From NCBI GenBank assembly GCA_043758025.1, contig JAYVOH010000098.1, positions 1-64,000 of the forward strand: a DNA stretch of 64,000 nt, read 5' to 3'. This document shows positions 35,254-43,845 of the stretch, piece by piece; the first letter of the stretch is position 1, and each line of letters begins with the position of its first letter. The translations under genes were made by a program, and so were the position numbers. The stretch comes from VFKE01 sp043758025 (GTDB taxonomy: Bacteria; Verrucomicrobiota; Verrucomicrobiia; Verrucomicrobiales; Verrucomicrobiaceae). The notes beneath the pieces are model-generated. The model saw only the letters and a list, made by a program, of their open reading frames with translations, had not been told where the DNA came from and did no database searches.

Positions 35254-35739
35254 TCAATCTTGCTTCTCGAAGCGCAGCAAATGCTGGCCATCGCCTTTCT
35301 CCTGGGGATGGAAGAGCCAGCCGGGAGATTCGTTGCGCACCTCCCAGCAGGTGAGTATAAACTCGGGCAGGTAGAGATCGCTGTTCGGATCATAGATTTT
35401 CCGCCCGGAGAAATGGCCGGTCATTTTGTATTCGCGGTTATGGTCGAACCCATGTGCAGGACCGCCATCGAGAGGCATTTCCGGCAACCGGTCTGGAGCG
35501 AGCTTGCGGTTTTCATTGATCAGCACCAGACGGGAATCATCCCATGACTGGCCGGGCCGTCGGATGTAACCCCAGAACTGGGTGCGTTCGATGTAGAACC
35601 GGCGCCCGATGAAGTAATCGCCGCGAGGCTCGCTCATGATCGAGAGCCGGCGTTCCTCAATGTGTTGCTGCACCATCGGGTCCGCACAAGCGGCGAGGAA
35701 CAAGCAAGACAAAAGCAGAAGCGGTATGAGGCGGCGCAT
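35254..35739 (-). CDS. putative lipoprotein
   Basis: 161 residues. The N-terminus 'RRLIPLLLLSCLFLAACADP' is a signal peptide with lipobox LAAC. The mature part has many charged and aromatic residues ('GDYFIGRRFYIERTQFWGYIRRPGQSWDDSRLVLINENRKLAPDRLPE', 'LPEFILTCWEVRNESPGWLF'). No family recognised. It is convergent with ribE (8-base gap) and lies downstream of pheA on the same strand, 37 bases from its stop. Confidence 0.72.
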   Translation of the reverse strand: MRRLIPLLLLSCLFLAACADPMVQQHIEERRLSIMSEPRGDYFIGRRFYIERTQFWGYIRRPGQSWDDSRLVLINENRKLAPDRLPEMPLDGGPAHGFDHNREYKMTGHFSGRKIYDPNSDLYLPEFILTCWEVRNESPGWLFHPQEKGDGQHLLRFEKQD

Positions 35740-35776
35740 AGCGGAGAGTTAAGGAGCAAAGACGATTATTCAAGCA

Positions 35777-36604
35777 TCAAGATTCAAAACGCCGTCCGGT
35801 CGGATAGCTGCCGACGCTGCGGATATTGGATGCGATGGCACGCGCTTTTTCAAGAGCGGCCTCAACTTGCGGCAGCGCGGGCGAGCCTTCGATCTCGATA
35901 TAGAAGCGATATGTGTTTGGCTTGCCGCGAATGGGGCGTGACTCGATGCGCTTCAAGCTCACGCGCGCCTCCGAGAACGGGGAGAGAAAAGCGCAAAGGA
36001 TGCCCGGCTTGTCCGGAAGTTCCACGGCGAGCGCGGTGCGATTGTTTGCGGGCGAGGGGGATTTTTCCTGATGACCGATGAGAAAGAATTGCGTGACGTT
36101 CACCAGGCCGTCGTTGATGGGAAACTCCAGGAGGTCGAGTCCGTGCAGACGGGCGTTGCCACGGCTCCCGATGGCGGCGGAGTTCGGCTCCTGCGCAGCG
36201 CGCGCGGCCGCTTGCGAGGTGCTGGGCAGGGGAACGCGGCGCGCGTTCGGGTGCTGCGCTTTCAGCCATTCATCACAATGATAAAAGGGCATGTAATGCG
36301 AATAGATCACGTCCACGGGACGGCCCAGCTTTCCGAGCAGTGCGAGCTTCACATCCAGCGTCAGTTCCTCGCGAATTTTCAGATGGCATTGCGGATCCAT
36401 CAAGCGATCCACCGTGGCCATGATGATGCCGCCGGATGAATTCTCGATGGGAACAATGCCGAGCGCGTCCGGCTTGTTCGCGAGCCAGTCGAAGACTTCC
36501 TCCACGCTGCCGAGCGTGGTGATTTCTCCGGCGGGCGCGAATTGGGTGGCCACCAGATGAGAGAAACTCCCCTCGGGGCCGAGGCAGGCGATGACTTCGG
36601 GCAT
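35777..36604 (-). CDS. pheA: prephenate dehydratase
   Basis: 275 residues from the ATG at 36604 (MPEVIACLGPEGSFSH); another ATG eight codons upstream is open. It turns prephenate into phenylpyruvate. The PDT domain shows 'CLGPEGSFSHLVA', 'GIVPIENSSGG' and 'AAIGSRGNARLHGL'. The usual Thr-Arg-Phe motif is Thr171-Gln172-Phe173 here (NVTQFFLIG). The C-terminal ACT domain has 'ESRPIRGKPNTYRFYIEIEG', the phenylalanine-binding ESRP motif, so feedback control is likely. No chorismate mutase domain is fused, unlike many P-proteins. Confidence 0.92.
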   Translation of the reverse strand: MPEVIACLGPEGSFSHLVATQFAPAGEITTLGSVEEVFDWLANKPDALGIVPIENSSGGIIMATVDRLMDPQCHLKIREELTLDVKLALLGKLGRPVDVIYSHYMPFYHCDEWLKAQHPNARRVPLPSTSQAAARAAQEPNSAAIGSRGNARLHGLDLLEFPINDGLVNVTQFFLIGHQEKSPSPANNRTALAVELPDKPGILCAFLSPFSEARVSLKRIESRPIRGKPNTYRFYIEIEGSPALPQVEAALEKARAIASNIRSVGSYPTGRRFES

Positions 36605-36808
36605 GACGCCTTTCATAAACGCAAACATCGCGGCAATCCAGACCGTTTCGCAGACATTGCGGATTTCTGATTGCGCGGCTGTTCTGCGATGCAGGTGGGC
36701 CGCTTGTTCGGGTCGATGCGTAGCGGAAAATATTAAGATGAAATGAATCTAAAACTCACGCTTTGTATTCACGGCAATTATTGCTAAGATGCGCCCTCTC
36801 GATTTCCC

Positions 36809-38980
36809 ATGACTTCCGCTGCCGCGACCGCAACCCATCATGCCACCATCAATGGTTTGGAGAATGTGCCGAGTGTCGGTGTGCTCATCATTCCGAGCAG
36901 GCTGGGGTTCTCTGATCTGATCAATTTGGAAAAAATGCTTCCCGGGCGGGAGCTGGTTTATTTGATCGAGCACGACGCGCAGTTCTCGGCGGAATTAAAA
37001 AAGCATCTGCACAGCGACGGAGTCCATGCCCTTGAAATACCCCCTGGCCCGGCAAAAGCGGATGCGCTGCATCGCGAGATCCAAGGCGCCGCCGCCGCTG
37101 GCAAAGTCATCATCTATGTGCCTTCAGAGTTGGTGGCCCCCGGCGCCCCCCTGTGCACCATCCCAGGCGCGAAGCTCGAATTTCTCATGCAGTTGAAGTT
37201 GCCGGTGCTGCCTCTCCACGTGCTGCACACCCATGATCTCGCCATGGCTATTGAGAGGAAGAGGCCGTCAGACGCGGCGGTCTTCTCTTTCGGCACCGTG
37301 GTGTCCGAGGGTTCGGTGGCAGCGATTCAGGAGTCACTCTTGCTGCTCTCGGAGAAAAGCTTCTCCCGGCTTCCGCTGCTTGATCTGCATCTGGCGCGCG
37401 CACTATTGATGGGATTAAAAAAACACCGTTCTCACGCCTGTGTCATTGACGGGAAAGACGACAGGATTTTCAGCTTCGATAGGATTCTGGCCCTGGCCAT
37501 CGTGCTCAGCAAGCACATCCGGTCCGCCACCAAGAAAAACCGGGTGGGCATCATCCTCCCTCCGTGTGGGGCCTCCACGGTAGCCAACGTCGCGGTGCTG
37601 CTGGCCGGGAAAGTTCCGGTGAATCTCAATTTCACGGCGGGTCGCGCCGCGATTGAAAGCGCTATGAAGCAGGCCGAGACCGATCACTACATCACCTCCG
37701 ATTTGTTTGTTCGGAAAGTGCAGACTTTCCCGTGGCCGCCCAACCGCCAGCTCACTTTCATCGAGCGACTCCTGCCGATGAAGAAGGGGGCCATCATCTT
37801 TTGGTCGGCCGTCTCCAAGTTTCTCCCGACCTCCATCCTCGCGATGGTTCTGGGCGTTCCCAAAAAAGGCGGCGACTCCGAGGCCACGCTCCTTTTCACC
37901 AGCGGCAGCAGCGGCGACCCCAAGGGCGTGGTGATGAGCCATCGCAATCTCATGGCCAACATCTGCCAGTTCAGTTCGCGCCTGAATCTGAAGCGTGGAG
38001 ACAGTATCCTCGGCTGCCTGCCGCTCTTTCACTGCTTCGGCAGCACGGTGACGCTCTGGTATCCCATGGTCCAAGGGATCAATGTGGTGACTTATCCCAC
38101 GCCGCTGGAGATCAAAAAACTCGCCGAGCTGGTGCACAAGCACAAGATCACCGTGATGATTTCCACCCCGACCTTCCTGCGCGGTTATCTCAAGGGCGTG
38201 AACCCTGAGATGCTGGCGTCATTGAATCTCATTGTCACCGGCGCGGAGAAACTACCCAGGGCGGTGGCCGATGCCTTCGAATCGCGCTTCGGAAAAAAAG
38301 TTTACGAAGGATATGGCCTCACGGAAACCTCGCCCGTCTCCAATGTCAACCTGCCCGATCCCGTGCCACCCAGTGGAGCCGGTGATAGCTCGGTCATGAC
38401 CACTCATCGCCCGGGCAGCGTCGGCCAGTTGGTGCCGGGCTTGGCGATGAAAATCACCGTGCCGGAATCTGACTCGCCCCTCAGCTTGCATCAAAGCGGC
38501 ATGATCTGGTTCAAGGGGGCCAATGTTTTCAAAGGCTATCTAAAAAATCCCAAGAAGACGGAGGAGGTCATTCAGGACGGATGGTTCCGCACTGGTGACA
38601 TCGGACGCATGGATGCAGATGGTTTCCTCTATATTGAAGGCCGTCTCAGCCGTTTCTCGAAGATCGGCGGCGAAATGGTGCCGCACGAAACCGTTGAGGA
38701 GAACCTGGTCAGAGCCCTGAATCTCGAAAGTGAAAGCAACCGCTGCATCGCTGTGGTCGGCATCCCCGACGCGGACAAAGGTGAGGCGCTGGTGATGCTC
38801 ACCACCTTGCCCGGCGGTTCCGTGCAGCAGGAGATTCTCGATCTGCGTTACAAGCTGCTCGATCGAGGCATGACGCCGCTCTGGATACCCAAAAAGATGA
38901 TCCGCGTTCAGGAAATTCCCGTGCTGGCCAGCGGCAAGCTTGATATCAAAGCGTGTGAAGTCATCGCGATGACTGCGTGA
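36809..38980 (+). CDS. Aas-like AMP-dependent ligase with degenerate acyltransferase domain
   Basis: 723 residues. The C-terminal part (about 210-723) is an acyl-activating enzyme: P-loop 'LLFTSGSSGDPKGVVMSH' (about 362), 'YGLTETSPV', 'RTGDIG' and a final 'PVLASGKLDIKACEVI' with the catalytic lysine. The N-terminal 200 residues line up with PlsC-type acyltransferases, but the HxxxxD motif reads 'SRLGFSD' (no His) and the FPEG-like site reads 'VPSE', so acyl transfer is unlikely from this domain. In Aas both parts recycle lysophospholipid. Here only acyl-ACP or acyl-CoA synthesis is plausible. The last 50 bases are repeated at 43787-43836. Confidence 0.85.
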   Translation: MTSAAATATHHATINGLENVPSVGVLIIPSRLGFSDLINLEKMLPGRELVYLIEHDAQFSAELKKHLHSDGVHALEIPPGPAKADALHREIQGAAAAGKVIIYVPSELVAPGAPLCTIPGAKLEFLMQLKLPVLPLHVLHTHDLAMAIERKRPSDAAVFSFGTVVSEGSVAAIQESLLLLSEKSFSRLPLLDLHLARALLMGLKKHRSHACVIDGKDDRIFSFDRILALAIVLSKHIRSATKKNRVGIILPPCGASTVANVAVLLAGKVPVNLNFTAGRAAIESAMKQAETDHYITSDLFVRKVQTFPWPPNRQLTFIERLLPMKKGAIIFWSAVSKFLPTSILAMVLGVPKKGGDSEATLLFTSGSSGDPKGVVMSHRNLMANICQFSSRLNLKRGDSILGCLPLFHCFGSTVTLWYPMVQGINVVTYPTPLEIKKLAELVHKHKITVMISTPTFLRGYLKGVNPEMLASLNLIVTGAEKLPRAVADAFESRFGKKVYEGYGLTETSPVSNVNLPDPVPPSGAGDSSVMTTHRPGSVGQLVPGLAMKITVPESDSPLSLHQSGMIWFKGANVFKGYLKNPKKTEEVIQDGWFRTGDIGRMDADGFLYIEGRLSRFSKIGGEMVPHETVEENLVRALNLESESNRCIAVVGIPDADKGEALVMLTTLPGGSVQQEILDLRYKLLDRGMTPLWIPKKMIRVQEIPVLASGKLDIKACEVIAMTA

Positions 38981-39335
38981 CTTGCGGTCCTTATTTTTTC
39001 TGCGGCAGATTCAACTTCATTGATTGCGCCACGGCATATCCGGCGAGCTTGGAGATCGCGCAGAGTGGTCGGGAGGGAGGACTTGCTCGTATGCTGAGTT
39101 CGTGAAGTGGCTGCTGTAACCGCACGCGATTCACCGCGCCCTACCGACTGCAAGCCAAGGGGAAGTCAAGACATACAGAGACGGAGCAGCCTCCCGCAAG
39201 CACAAGACAAGAAATGAAAGAAACTACTGCTACAGACTACACTACGTTGTAACAAGTTTACTCATAAGCTGACGCAGAGTGTTTCAGCGGAGGGTAAGCG
39301 CATATCCGCGAACGGCGGCGTTGTGTTAGAGTTGG
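38981..39335. other. spacer with gene remnant, left edge of the secreted operon
   Basis: The first part (38991-39060) is the C-terminal end of a TIGR03790-type gene on the minus strand. The remaining 275 bases hold nothing recognised; they include a stretch of lower GC from about 39160 to 39260. No transposase or hairpin element was found. Confidence 0.6.
38991..39060 (-). pseudogene. C-terminal remnant of a second TIGR03790-type gene
   Basis: Read on the minus strand it gives 'ISKLAGYAVAQSMKLNLPQKK' and a stop. The intact gene at 43846-45510 ends 'FAKLAGFYVAQSMKLFLSRKN', so 13 or so of 18 positions agree, with many silent base changes. The stop lies 10 bases from the ligase stop, as the intact gene lies 9 bases from the ligase tail copy. 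It is therefore a second, old copy of the same gene junction. Confidence 0.8.
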
Positions 39336-40328
39336 CTATCTAGCACCGAGTTTCGGCTCAAGGTTTCTATCATTTGGAGATGGGTTTCGAAAGCCGTCCA
39401 CGACCGCAAAGTGATCGCCACCCGCTATCATTCTAAATCGAACCTTGGCAAAGGAATTATCAGGTAGTTGCAGCCAGTAGTTCTTTGTCTCGGTATCCCT
39501 CCATTTTCGAATACCAAGTGACTTCGGCATATCAATTACTGTTGAAGTAGTATAACCTTTAACAGGTGCTTCAAAAGCGGTGCTATCTGTCACTTCTTGG
39601 ATGCCTCCGCCATTTACGATGATTTCGCATCGCCAATCAAACGGTGCTGCTGAGTCGTCAGTGTGGGCTTCGCTTTCACACTTCACGGTCAAGATCGGTG
39701 ATCCCTTCCGACTTAAGCTAATCGGTAAAGCAACTCCGTTCCGAGGAATTTTTGCTTGTCCATTGAGCCGTTCAAGAACCACCGGATTGCCAGGCTTCCG
39801 AAGGTTGAAAATTGCTGGACGACTTGGATCGGATTTATGGACTCCACGGCCGGTATCAGCAGCAAAGTCAAATCCCTGCGAAGTAGGCTTTAACTGGCCT
39901 CCACGATCAATGTCGTCGTAGCCGTCCTTCGACACGCGCACATGAAGGCTTGCACCATTCGCACGGATTGTAAACCTGCCATCAGCAGCGGAAGATGTGG
40001 AGAGTGGAGTGCCAGATTGAAGATTATTGAGAACCGTCGCACTGACGGTTGCGCCTTGCACTGGGTTCTGATTCTGATCTAGCACAATGCCATAAAACGT
40101 GATCGGCGTTTGAAGCAATGCTAGCATTGGCTTGGCCTCTGAAGCTGGCGGTGATTGATTGCCGACATTTGTCGGCAACAGAGTTGAAGCTTCCGTTGTG
40201 TATGGCTTTGACGCCAAAGTATCGACTCTACTTTGTTTGCTGGACGAATCGGGTCGGAGACACAAAAACAGCAGTGTTACCAGAAGTAAGACCCCACTTA
40301 TCCAAACAATCTTCCTTGGTGTGCTCAT
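39336..40328 (-). CDS. membrane-anchored protein with carboxypeptidase-regulatory-like domain
   Basis: 330 residues. A signal-anchor helix lies at about 7-24 ('IVWISGVLLLVTLLFLCL'). Residues about 75-140 form a carboxypeptidase-regulatory-like beta-sandwich ('ITFYGIVLDQNQNPVQGATVSATVL', 'TSSAADGRFTIRANGASLHVRVSKDGY'). The rest is unrecognised ('KNYWLQLPDNSFAKVRFRMIAGGDHFAVVDGF'). Its ATG overlaps the stop of the upstream gene (ATGA), so it is translated with it. Function unknown; a surface-binding role is likely from the fold. Confidence 0.72.
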   Translation of the reverse strand: MSTPRKIVWISGVLLLVTLLFLCLRPDSSSKQSRVDTLASKPYTTEASTLLPTNVGNQSPPASEAKPMLALLQTPITFYGIVLDQNQNPVQGATVSATVLNNLQSGTPLSTSSAADGRFTIRANGASLHVRVSKDGYDDIDRGGQLKPTSQGFDFAADTGRGVHKSDPSRPAIFNLRKPGNPVVLERLNGQAKIPRNGVALPISLSRKGSPILTVKCESEAHTDDSAAPFDWRCEIIVNGGGIQEVTDSTAFEAPVKGYTTSTVIDMPKSLGIRKWRDTETKNYWLQLPDNSFAKVRFRMIAGGDHFAVVDGFRNPSPNDRNLEPKLGAR

Positions 40329-42562
40329 GGCATTGGGTTTGGGTTGATTCTGAAAGTGTAGAGAAGCTCACGCCATACTCCAAATGTCCTCTGAAGCGAC
40401 CAAATCCACTCCGCGCTGTGTTCACTGCCGAACAGTGACCGGTAGTTGTTCTCGAAAACGAATCTGTCCATGTCGATTTGCCAAGCCCCTGGCATTTCTA
40501 AATTGGTCGGTGTTCGACCGGCGGGTAGGGATTGCGTCCGAGTCACGAACGCCATGGCCTCTTCTTCCATTGTAACAGCATGATTTGAGAATAGGTCGAA
40601 TCGAATTAGCTTACTCTTTGTTCCATGTCCGTCGCCAAGATCCCAGCCGCTATTTGAATACTCGTAGGTGCGATCGGTGACACTGTTTGGTTTGTTTATT
40701 GTTTGATTGAGGCTCCAAGCCGTCGTTGCAAAGTCATCCTCAAGATAGAAATTGGTAACTGTCGCTGTGATGCCACTGAACTTCCCAGAAAGACCGAACT
40801 TCGTCCGGATTGATGCGTCATCGTCCGTGTCTGGTGTGGCCAAGTTCGGAATGTCAATTCGGGTGGGGTCATATGATTGTGCGGCCATCGCAGCATTGAA
40901 AAGCGCATATCGTGAGACTCCAGTCATTCCCTGGAGAAACGCAGAACCGACAACTACATTTCCCATGCTATGCGCCATGATGTTCTTGGTGTAGCCGCTG
41001 GGTAGGGATGCCACATACGACTTCAGCGCCGCACCTGAGAGCCATGCACGATACTCGCTCTTGTTGTAAGTCAGGTAGCCATTGAGCGCACTTGTTGCAG
41101 GATTGAAAGTTGGCCAACTAAAGAAAGCATATCGTCCTTTATAGCCCAGATGCCACAATCGTTTGAATGTAGTGTTTGCCCAAGTCTGTGCTTCAGCATA
41201 CGTCATGCGCCAGCTGTGAACGTGGATGATGTATTGCTTGGTTTCGTCTGGATCTGTCTGGAACGCATTTCCATTTGGGTCAGTGGTTGACTGGAAGATC
41301 AATGGCTCAGCTGTCACCCATGGGTCAGGAACGTTGTCAGGTTCAGCCATGGGAGCTGCAACCTTGCCGCGCTCGAACATCTCTTGGACGTCCATGAGTT
41401 TGATCCAAACGCCAGCCCCCTCGGCTTCTGCTGTAGAGCCAAACTTGATGACCATGGCAAGCTGTGCTGTTCCTTTTTCACAGCCTTCAAAAATAAAGTT
41501 CAATTTCGATGTTCCTGCCGCCACACCATGCCAGTAGGAGATTGGTAGAAATGTGGTCTGGCTTCCCTTCACATCAAGCACAGATTTCTGGTGGTCAGGG
41601 TCAACCTGCAAGTTAGCCTCATATTTGTAAAACAAGTATCTCTCATCTCCTTCGTCACCTTGCGCTTTGTAAACGCGAATTCGTGGGCCGATGCCATTTA
41701 CCCATTTAAACCCAACCTGCAGTTCACCCGCTTTGGCTTTCTGCACGATGGCCGACGGCAATCTCACATGCAGGCGCGTGAAGTCCTCAAGGTCACGCAC
41801 TCCATCAATGTGACCTAGTGTCGGAGAAGAACGCCAGTCCGCAAATTCAGGCGGCGAAAGCTCGTCCCTCTTCATTGCTGTCTCAACATCTTCTCCGAGA
41901 GTATAAGGATCATCATCGTTATTGATCCAGAACCTAAACGGCTTTTGTTGGCTGGTCGTGTCTTTCTCATCGAAAGTGATTTCACCATCCCTGTTGGCGT
42001 CCACTGCTAAGTCAATAGGCAGTAAACACAAGATCACAGAAATGCCATCCTGATCATTGACGCCGGGTTTATACCACTTTTGACAGTAGTGAAGCTGGAT
42101 GTCGTAAGTTTTGCCAGATATGAATACACTCGGCCACGGTCTGGCTCCATTTAAAATATCGTGTCCTTTGTCATATTCTTCCAACCATGGCTTGGTTGTG
42201 TTATCAATATTCATTTCACAGCCATCATCGGACACTAGCGTCATCAGGCAGATGAACGACTGGCCATGTTTAGCTTCCGGCAATCTGAGCGCTCCGTCGT
42301 AGGTCTTGCCTATGGCTGTGCCTTGCGTGGCATCCATGTTTTTAATCTTGAGTTTACCACTTTTTGCTTTTTCTATCTCCTTAGTATAATCTGCATAACT
42401 TTTCGTGTGCACGACGACGCTGGGAAAGTCTCCTGTGACGTTGGCATTAGTTGGATCTTGGGCTTGAAGCAGTGCTCCCGCACCATGAAGAATGCAGACG
42501 GCGATCAACCCTGCACGAATTCCGGGACCATTTGAGAGTAATCTGAAATGCTTTATGGTCAT
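40325..42562 (-). CDS. secreted alpha/beta-hydrolase with EF-hand-like loop
   Basis: 745 residues with a signal peptide ('GLIAVCILHGAGALLQAQ'). Around residue 185-200 there is a perfect EF-hand-type loop 'DANRDGEITFDE' (Asp, Asn, Asp, Gly, Ile, Glu at the calcium positions), followed by 'KPFRFWINNDDDPYTLGED'. The C-terminal third is an alpha/beta hydrolase: 'YIIHVHSWRM', 'AYFSWP'-type strand, nucleophile elbow 'AHSMGN' (Ser about 532), with 'FYLEDDFA' and 'LFSNHAVTMEEEAM' as likely Asp and His of the triad. The elbow resembles DUF900-type lipases. Substrate unknown. Both ends overlap neighbouring genes by ATGA, so it is the middle of a three-gene operon. It is probably a calcium-dependent extracellular hydrolase. 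Confidence 0.78.
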   Translation of the reverse strand: MTIKHFRLLSNGPGIRAGLIAVCILHGAGALLQAQDPTNANVTGDFPSVVVHTKSYADYTKEIEKAKSGKLKIKNMDATQGTAIGKTYDGALRLPEAKHGQSFICLMTLVSDDGCEMNIDNTTKPWLEEYDKGHDILNGARPWPSVFISGKTYDIQLHYCQKWYKPGVNDQDGISVILCLLPIDLAVDANRDGEITFDEKDTTSQQKPFRFWINNDDDPYTLGEDVETAMKRDELSPPEFADWRSSPTLGHIDGVRDLEDFTRLHVRLPSAIVQKAKAGELQVGFKWVNGIGPRIRVYKAQGDEGDERYLFYKYEANLQVDPDHQKSVLDVKGSQTTFLPISYWHGVAAGTSKLNFIFEGCEKGTAQLAMVIKFGSTAEAEGAGVWIKLMDVQEMFERGKVAAPMAEPDNVPDPWVTAEPLIFQSTTDPNGNAFQTDPDETKQYIIHVHSWRMTYAEAQTWANTTFKRLWHLGYKGRYAFFSWPTFNPATSALNGYLTYNKSEYRAWLSGAALKSYVASLPSGYTKNIMAHSMGNVVVGSAFLQGMTGVSRYALFNAAMAAQSYDPTRIDIPNLATPDTDDDASIRTKFGLSGKFSGITATVTNFYLEDDFATTAWSLNQTINKPNSVTDRTYEYSNSGWDLGDGHGTKSKLIRFDLFSNHAVTMEEEAMAFVTRTQSLPAGRTPTNLEMPGAWQIDMDRFVFENNYRSLFGSEHSAEWIWSLQRTFGVWRELLYTFRINPNPMP

Positions 42563-43611
42563 GGGCGGGGCTTGGGCTTGACTTCGGTGTTGGTTGCTTT
42601 CTTTTTTAAAACTTTCTCAGCAGCATCTTTTTTTGCTTTGGCAGCCGCGATCCATTTGTCAAAATATTTTCGACATGGCGCAAGGTTGCCATCCGTTCGC
42701 AGCATTGCTGCCTCTGTCCGGGCTTGGTCGTATCGGCCCGTTGAGAGATAAATCACTGCGAGGTTGTAATGAACATCGTCCAAGTCATTTCCTTCTCCCG
42801 GTCTGATGAAGCGCGGCGCAAGACTTTTTAGTAACTGAATGGCGCATTCTGTGTTCGCCTGACCTCCAAGTGCTTGAGCCTCCTGTGCCGCATCCTTGGT
42901 AAGGCTCAATACCTTATCACTAGAGAAATGTTCCGACGACGGTTCAAGCGCAGCCAGGAGTTCACTCATCCAGCCACGCCGAACCAAATGCGTCAGCCAG
43001 CTGCTGGAACGGGCGGCAAACTGTTTATCCTTGGGGAAATTGCCTGTGTTGATCAAATCACATATGTAAAAAATGATCCTTCGCGCCATGATGCGGCGGG
43101 TTTCGGGCGTGAAGGCAACGGGGTCCTGGGAATTCATCATATAACCCAATGAGAACTCCCATTTCGCACGTCGCTCATTGCCGGTCAGTTCCGCATCACA
43201 CACAGCCAGGATCACTCGCAGGCCGGCGCACATGCCGGGCCAGTCTTTCGCTTCGTCAAGGTAAGCGTATGCCGTGGTTTCCGGCACATAACCCGTGGTG
43301 GTAATAGAAAATGGTGGCACAATGGTGTCACCTTTGGCCTTGTCCAGATAGGTCATGACACGAGTGCGGATGATTGCTGCATCAAAAGCGTAATTGGAAG
43401 CGAGTGCTTTCAAATAATCGATGTCCACATTGGTCTTGCGCCATTCTCGATCAAACAAGCGCTGAAACTCTGTAGGTTCCGTAGTTGTTCCACTCTGGCT
43501 TTCGCCAGACTGCGCATTGATGAGGCCGCATGGGAAAATCACTGCCATGACAAGCCATAGCCATGCTCCGCAACTCAATGGGAGACTCCTGAAGTTTATG
43601 AGACGAGTCAT
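42559..43611 (-). CDS. secreted helical (TPR-like) protein, first gene of the operon
   Basis: 350 residues from the ATG at 43611, which has GGAG ten bases upstream; a longer TTG start at 43671 is less likely. Signal peptide 'LSCGAWLWLVMAVIFPCGLINA'. The mature part is helical with an 'AMLRTDGNLAPCRKYFDKWIAAAKAKKDAAEKVLKKKAT' end and a TPR-like unit 'YNLAVIYLSTGRYDQARTEAAML'. It overlaps the hydrolase gene by four bases (ATGA). Probably a partner or scaffold of the hydrolase, by position only. Confidence 0.75.
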   Translation of the reverse strand: MTRLINFRSLPLSCGAWLWLVMAVIFPCGLINAQSGESQSGTTTEPTEFQRLFDREWRKTNVDIDYLKALASNYAFDAAIIRTRVMTYLDKAKGDTIVPPFSITTTGYVPETTAYAYLDEAKDWPGMCAGLRVILAVCDAELTGNERRAKWEFSLGYMMNSQDPVAFTPETRRIMARRIIFYICDLINTGNFPKDKQFAARSSSWLTHLVRRGWMSELLAALEPSSEHFSSDKVLSLTKDAAQEAQALGGQANTECAIQLLKSLAPRFIRPGEGNDLDDVHYNLAVIYLSTGRYDQARTEAAMLRTDGNLAPCRKYFDKWIAAAKAKKDAAEKVLKKKATNTEVKPKPRP

Positions 43612-43760
43612 TTCAGTGTTCTCCGTTGTTCGTAGAATGGAAATGGTTAACCCCAGTTTGGTTGCTGGCAATCAACAAATGGTAGATTTTCGTTACCGAC
43701 CATGCCGTGCTGATAGAATGGTGAAGGCAATCGATTGCGCCCGGCTTGATGCGAATACAA

Positions 43761-43793
43761 GCCGATGAAAAGAATGGTGTCCGGCTGCGGCAA
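43761..43793 (-). pseudogene. internal fragment of a TIGR03790-type gene
   Basis: About 29 of 34 bases match 44581-44614 within the intact gene, in the same orientation and frame: 'LPQPDTILFIGLY' here against 'LPLPDTILYFGWY' there. It ends where the ligase tail copy begins, at a shared GCGGC-AG. Together with 38991-39060 it gives the two ends of a truncated second gene copy. Confidence 0.55.
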
Positions 43794-43836
43794 GCTGGAC
43801 ATCAAAGCGTGTGAAGTCATCGCCAGGAACGCATGA
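43787..43836 (+). pseudogene. copy of the AMP-ligase 3' end
   Basis: It encodes 'GKLDIKACEVIARNA' and a stop, like the real end 'GKLDIKACEVIAMTA' at 38931-38980, with several silent differences. No ligase sequence lies upstream of it. Confidence 0.85.
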
Positions 43837-43845
43837 CCGAAGCTC

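Noticed and set aside
38908..39153. An 81-codon minus-strand open frame across the ligase end
   Set aside because: It is in a different frame from the recognisable TIGR03790 remnant and overlaps the real ligase gene.
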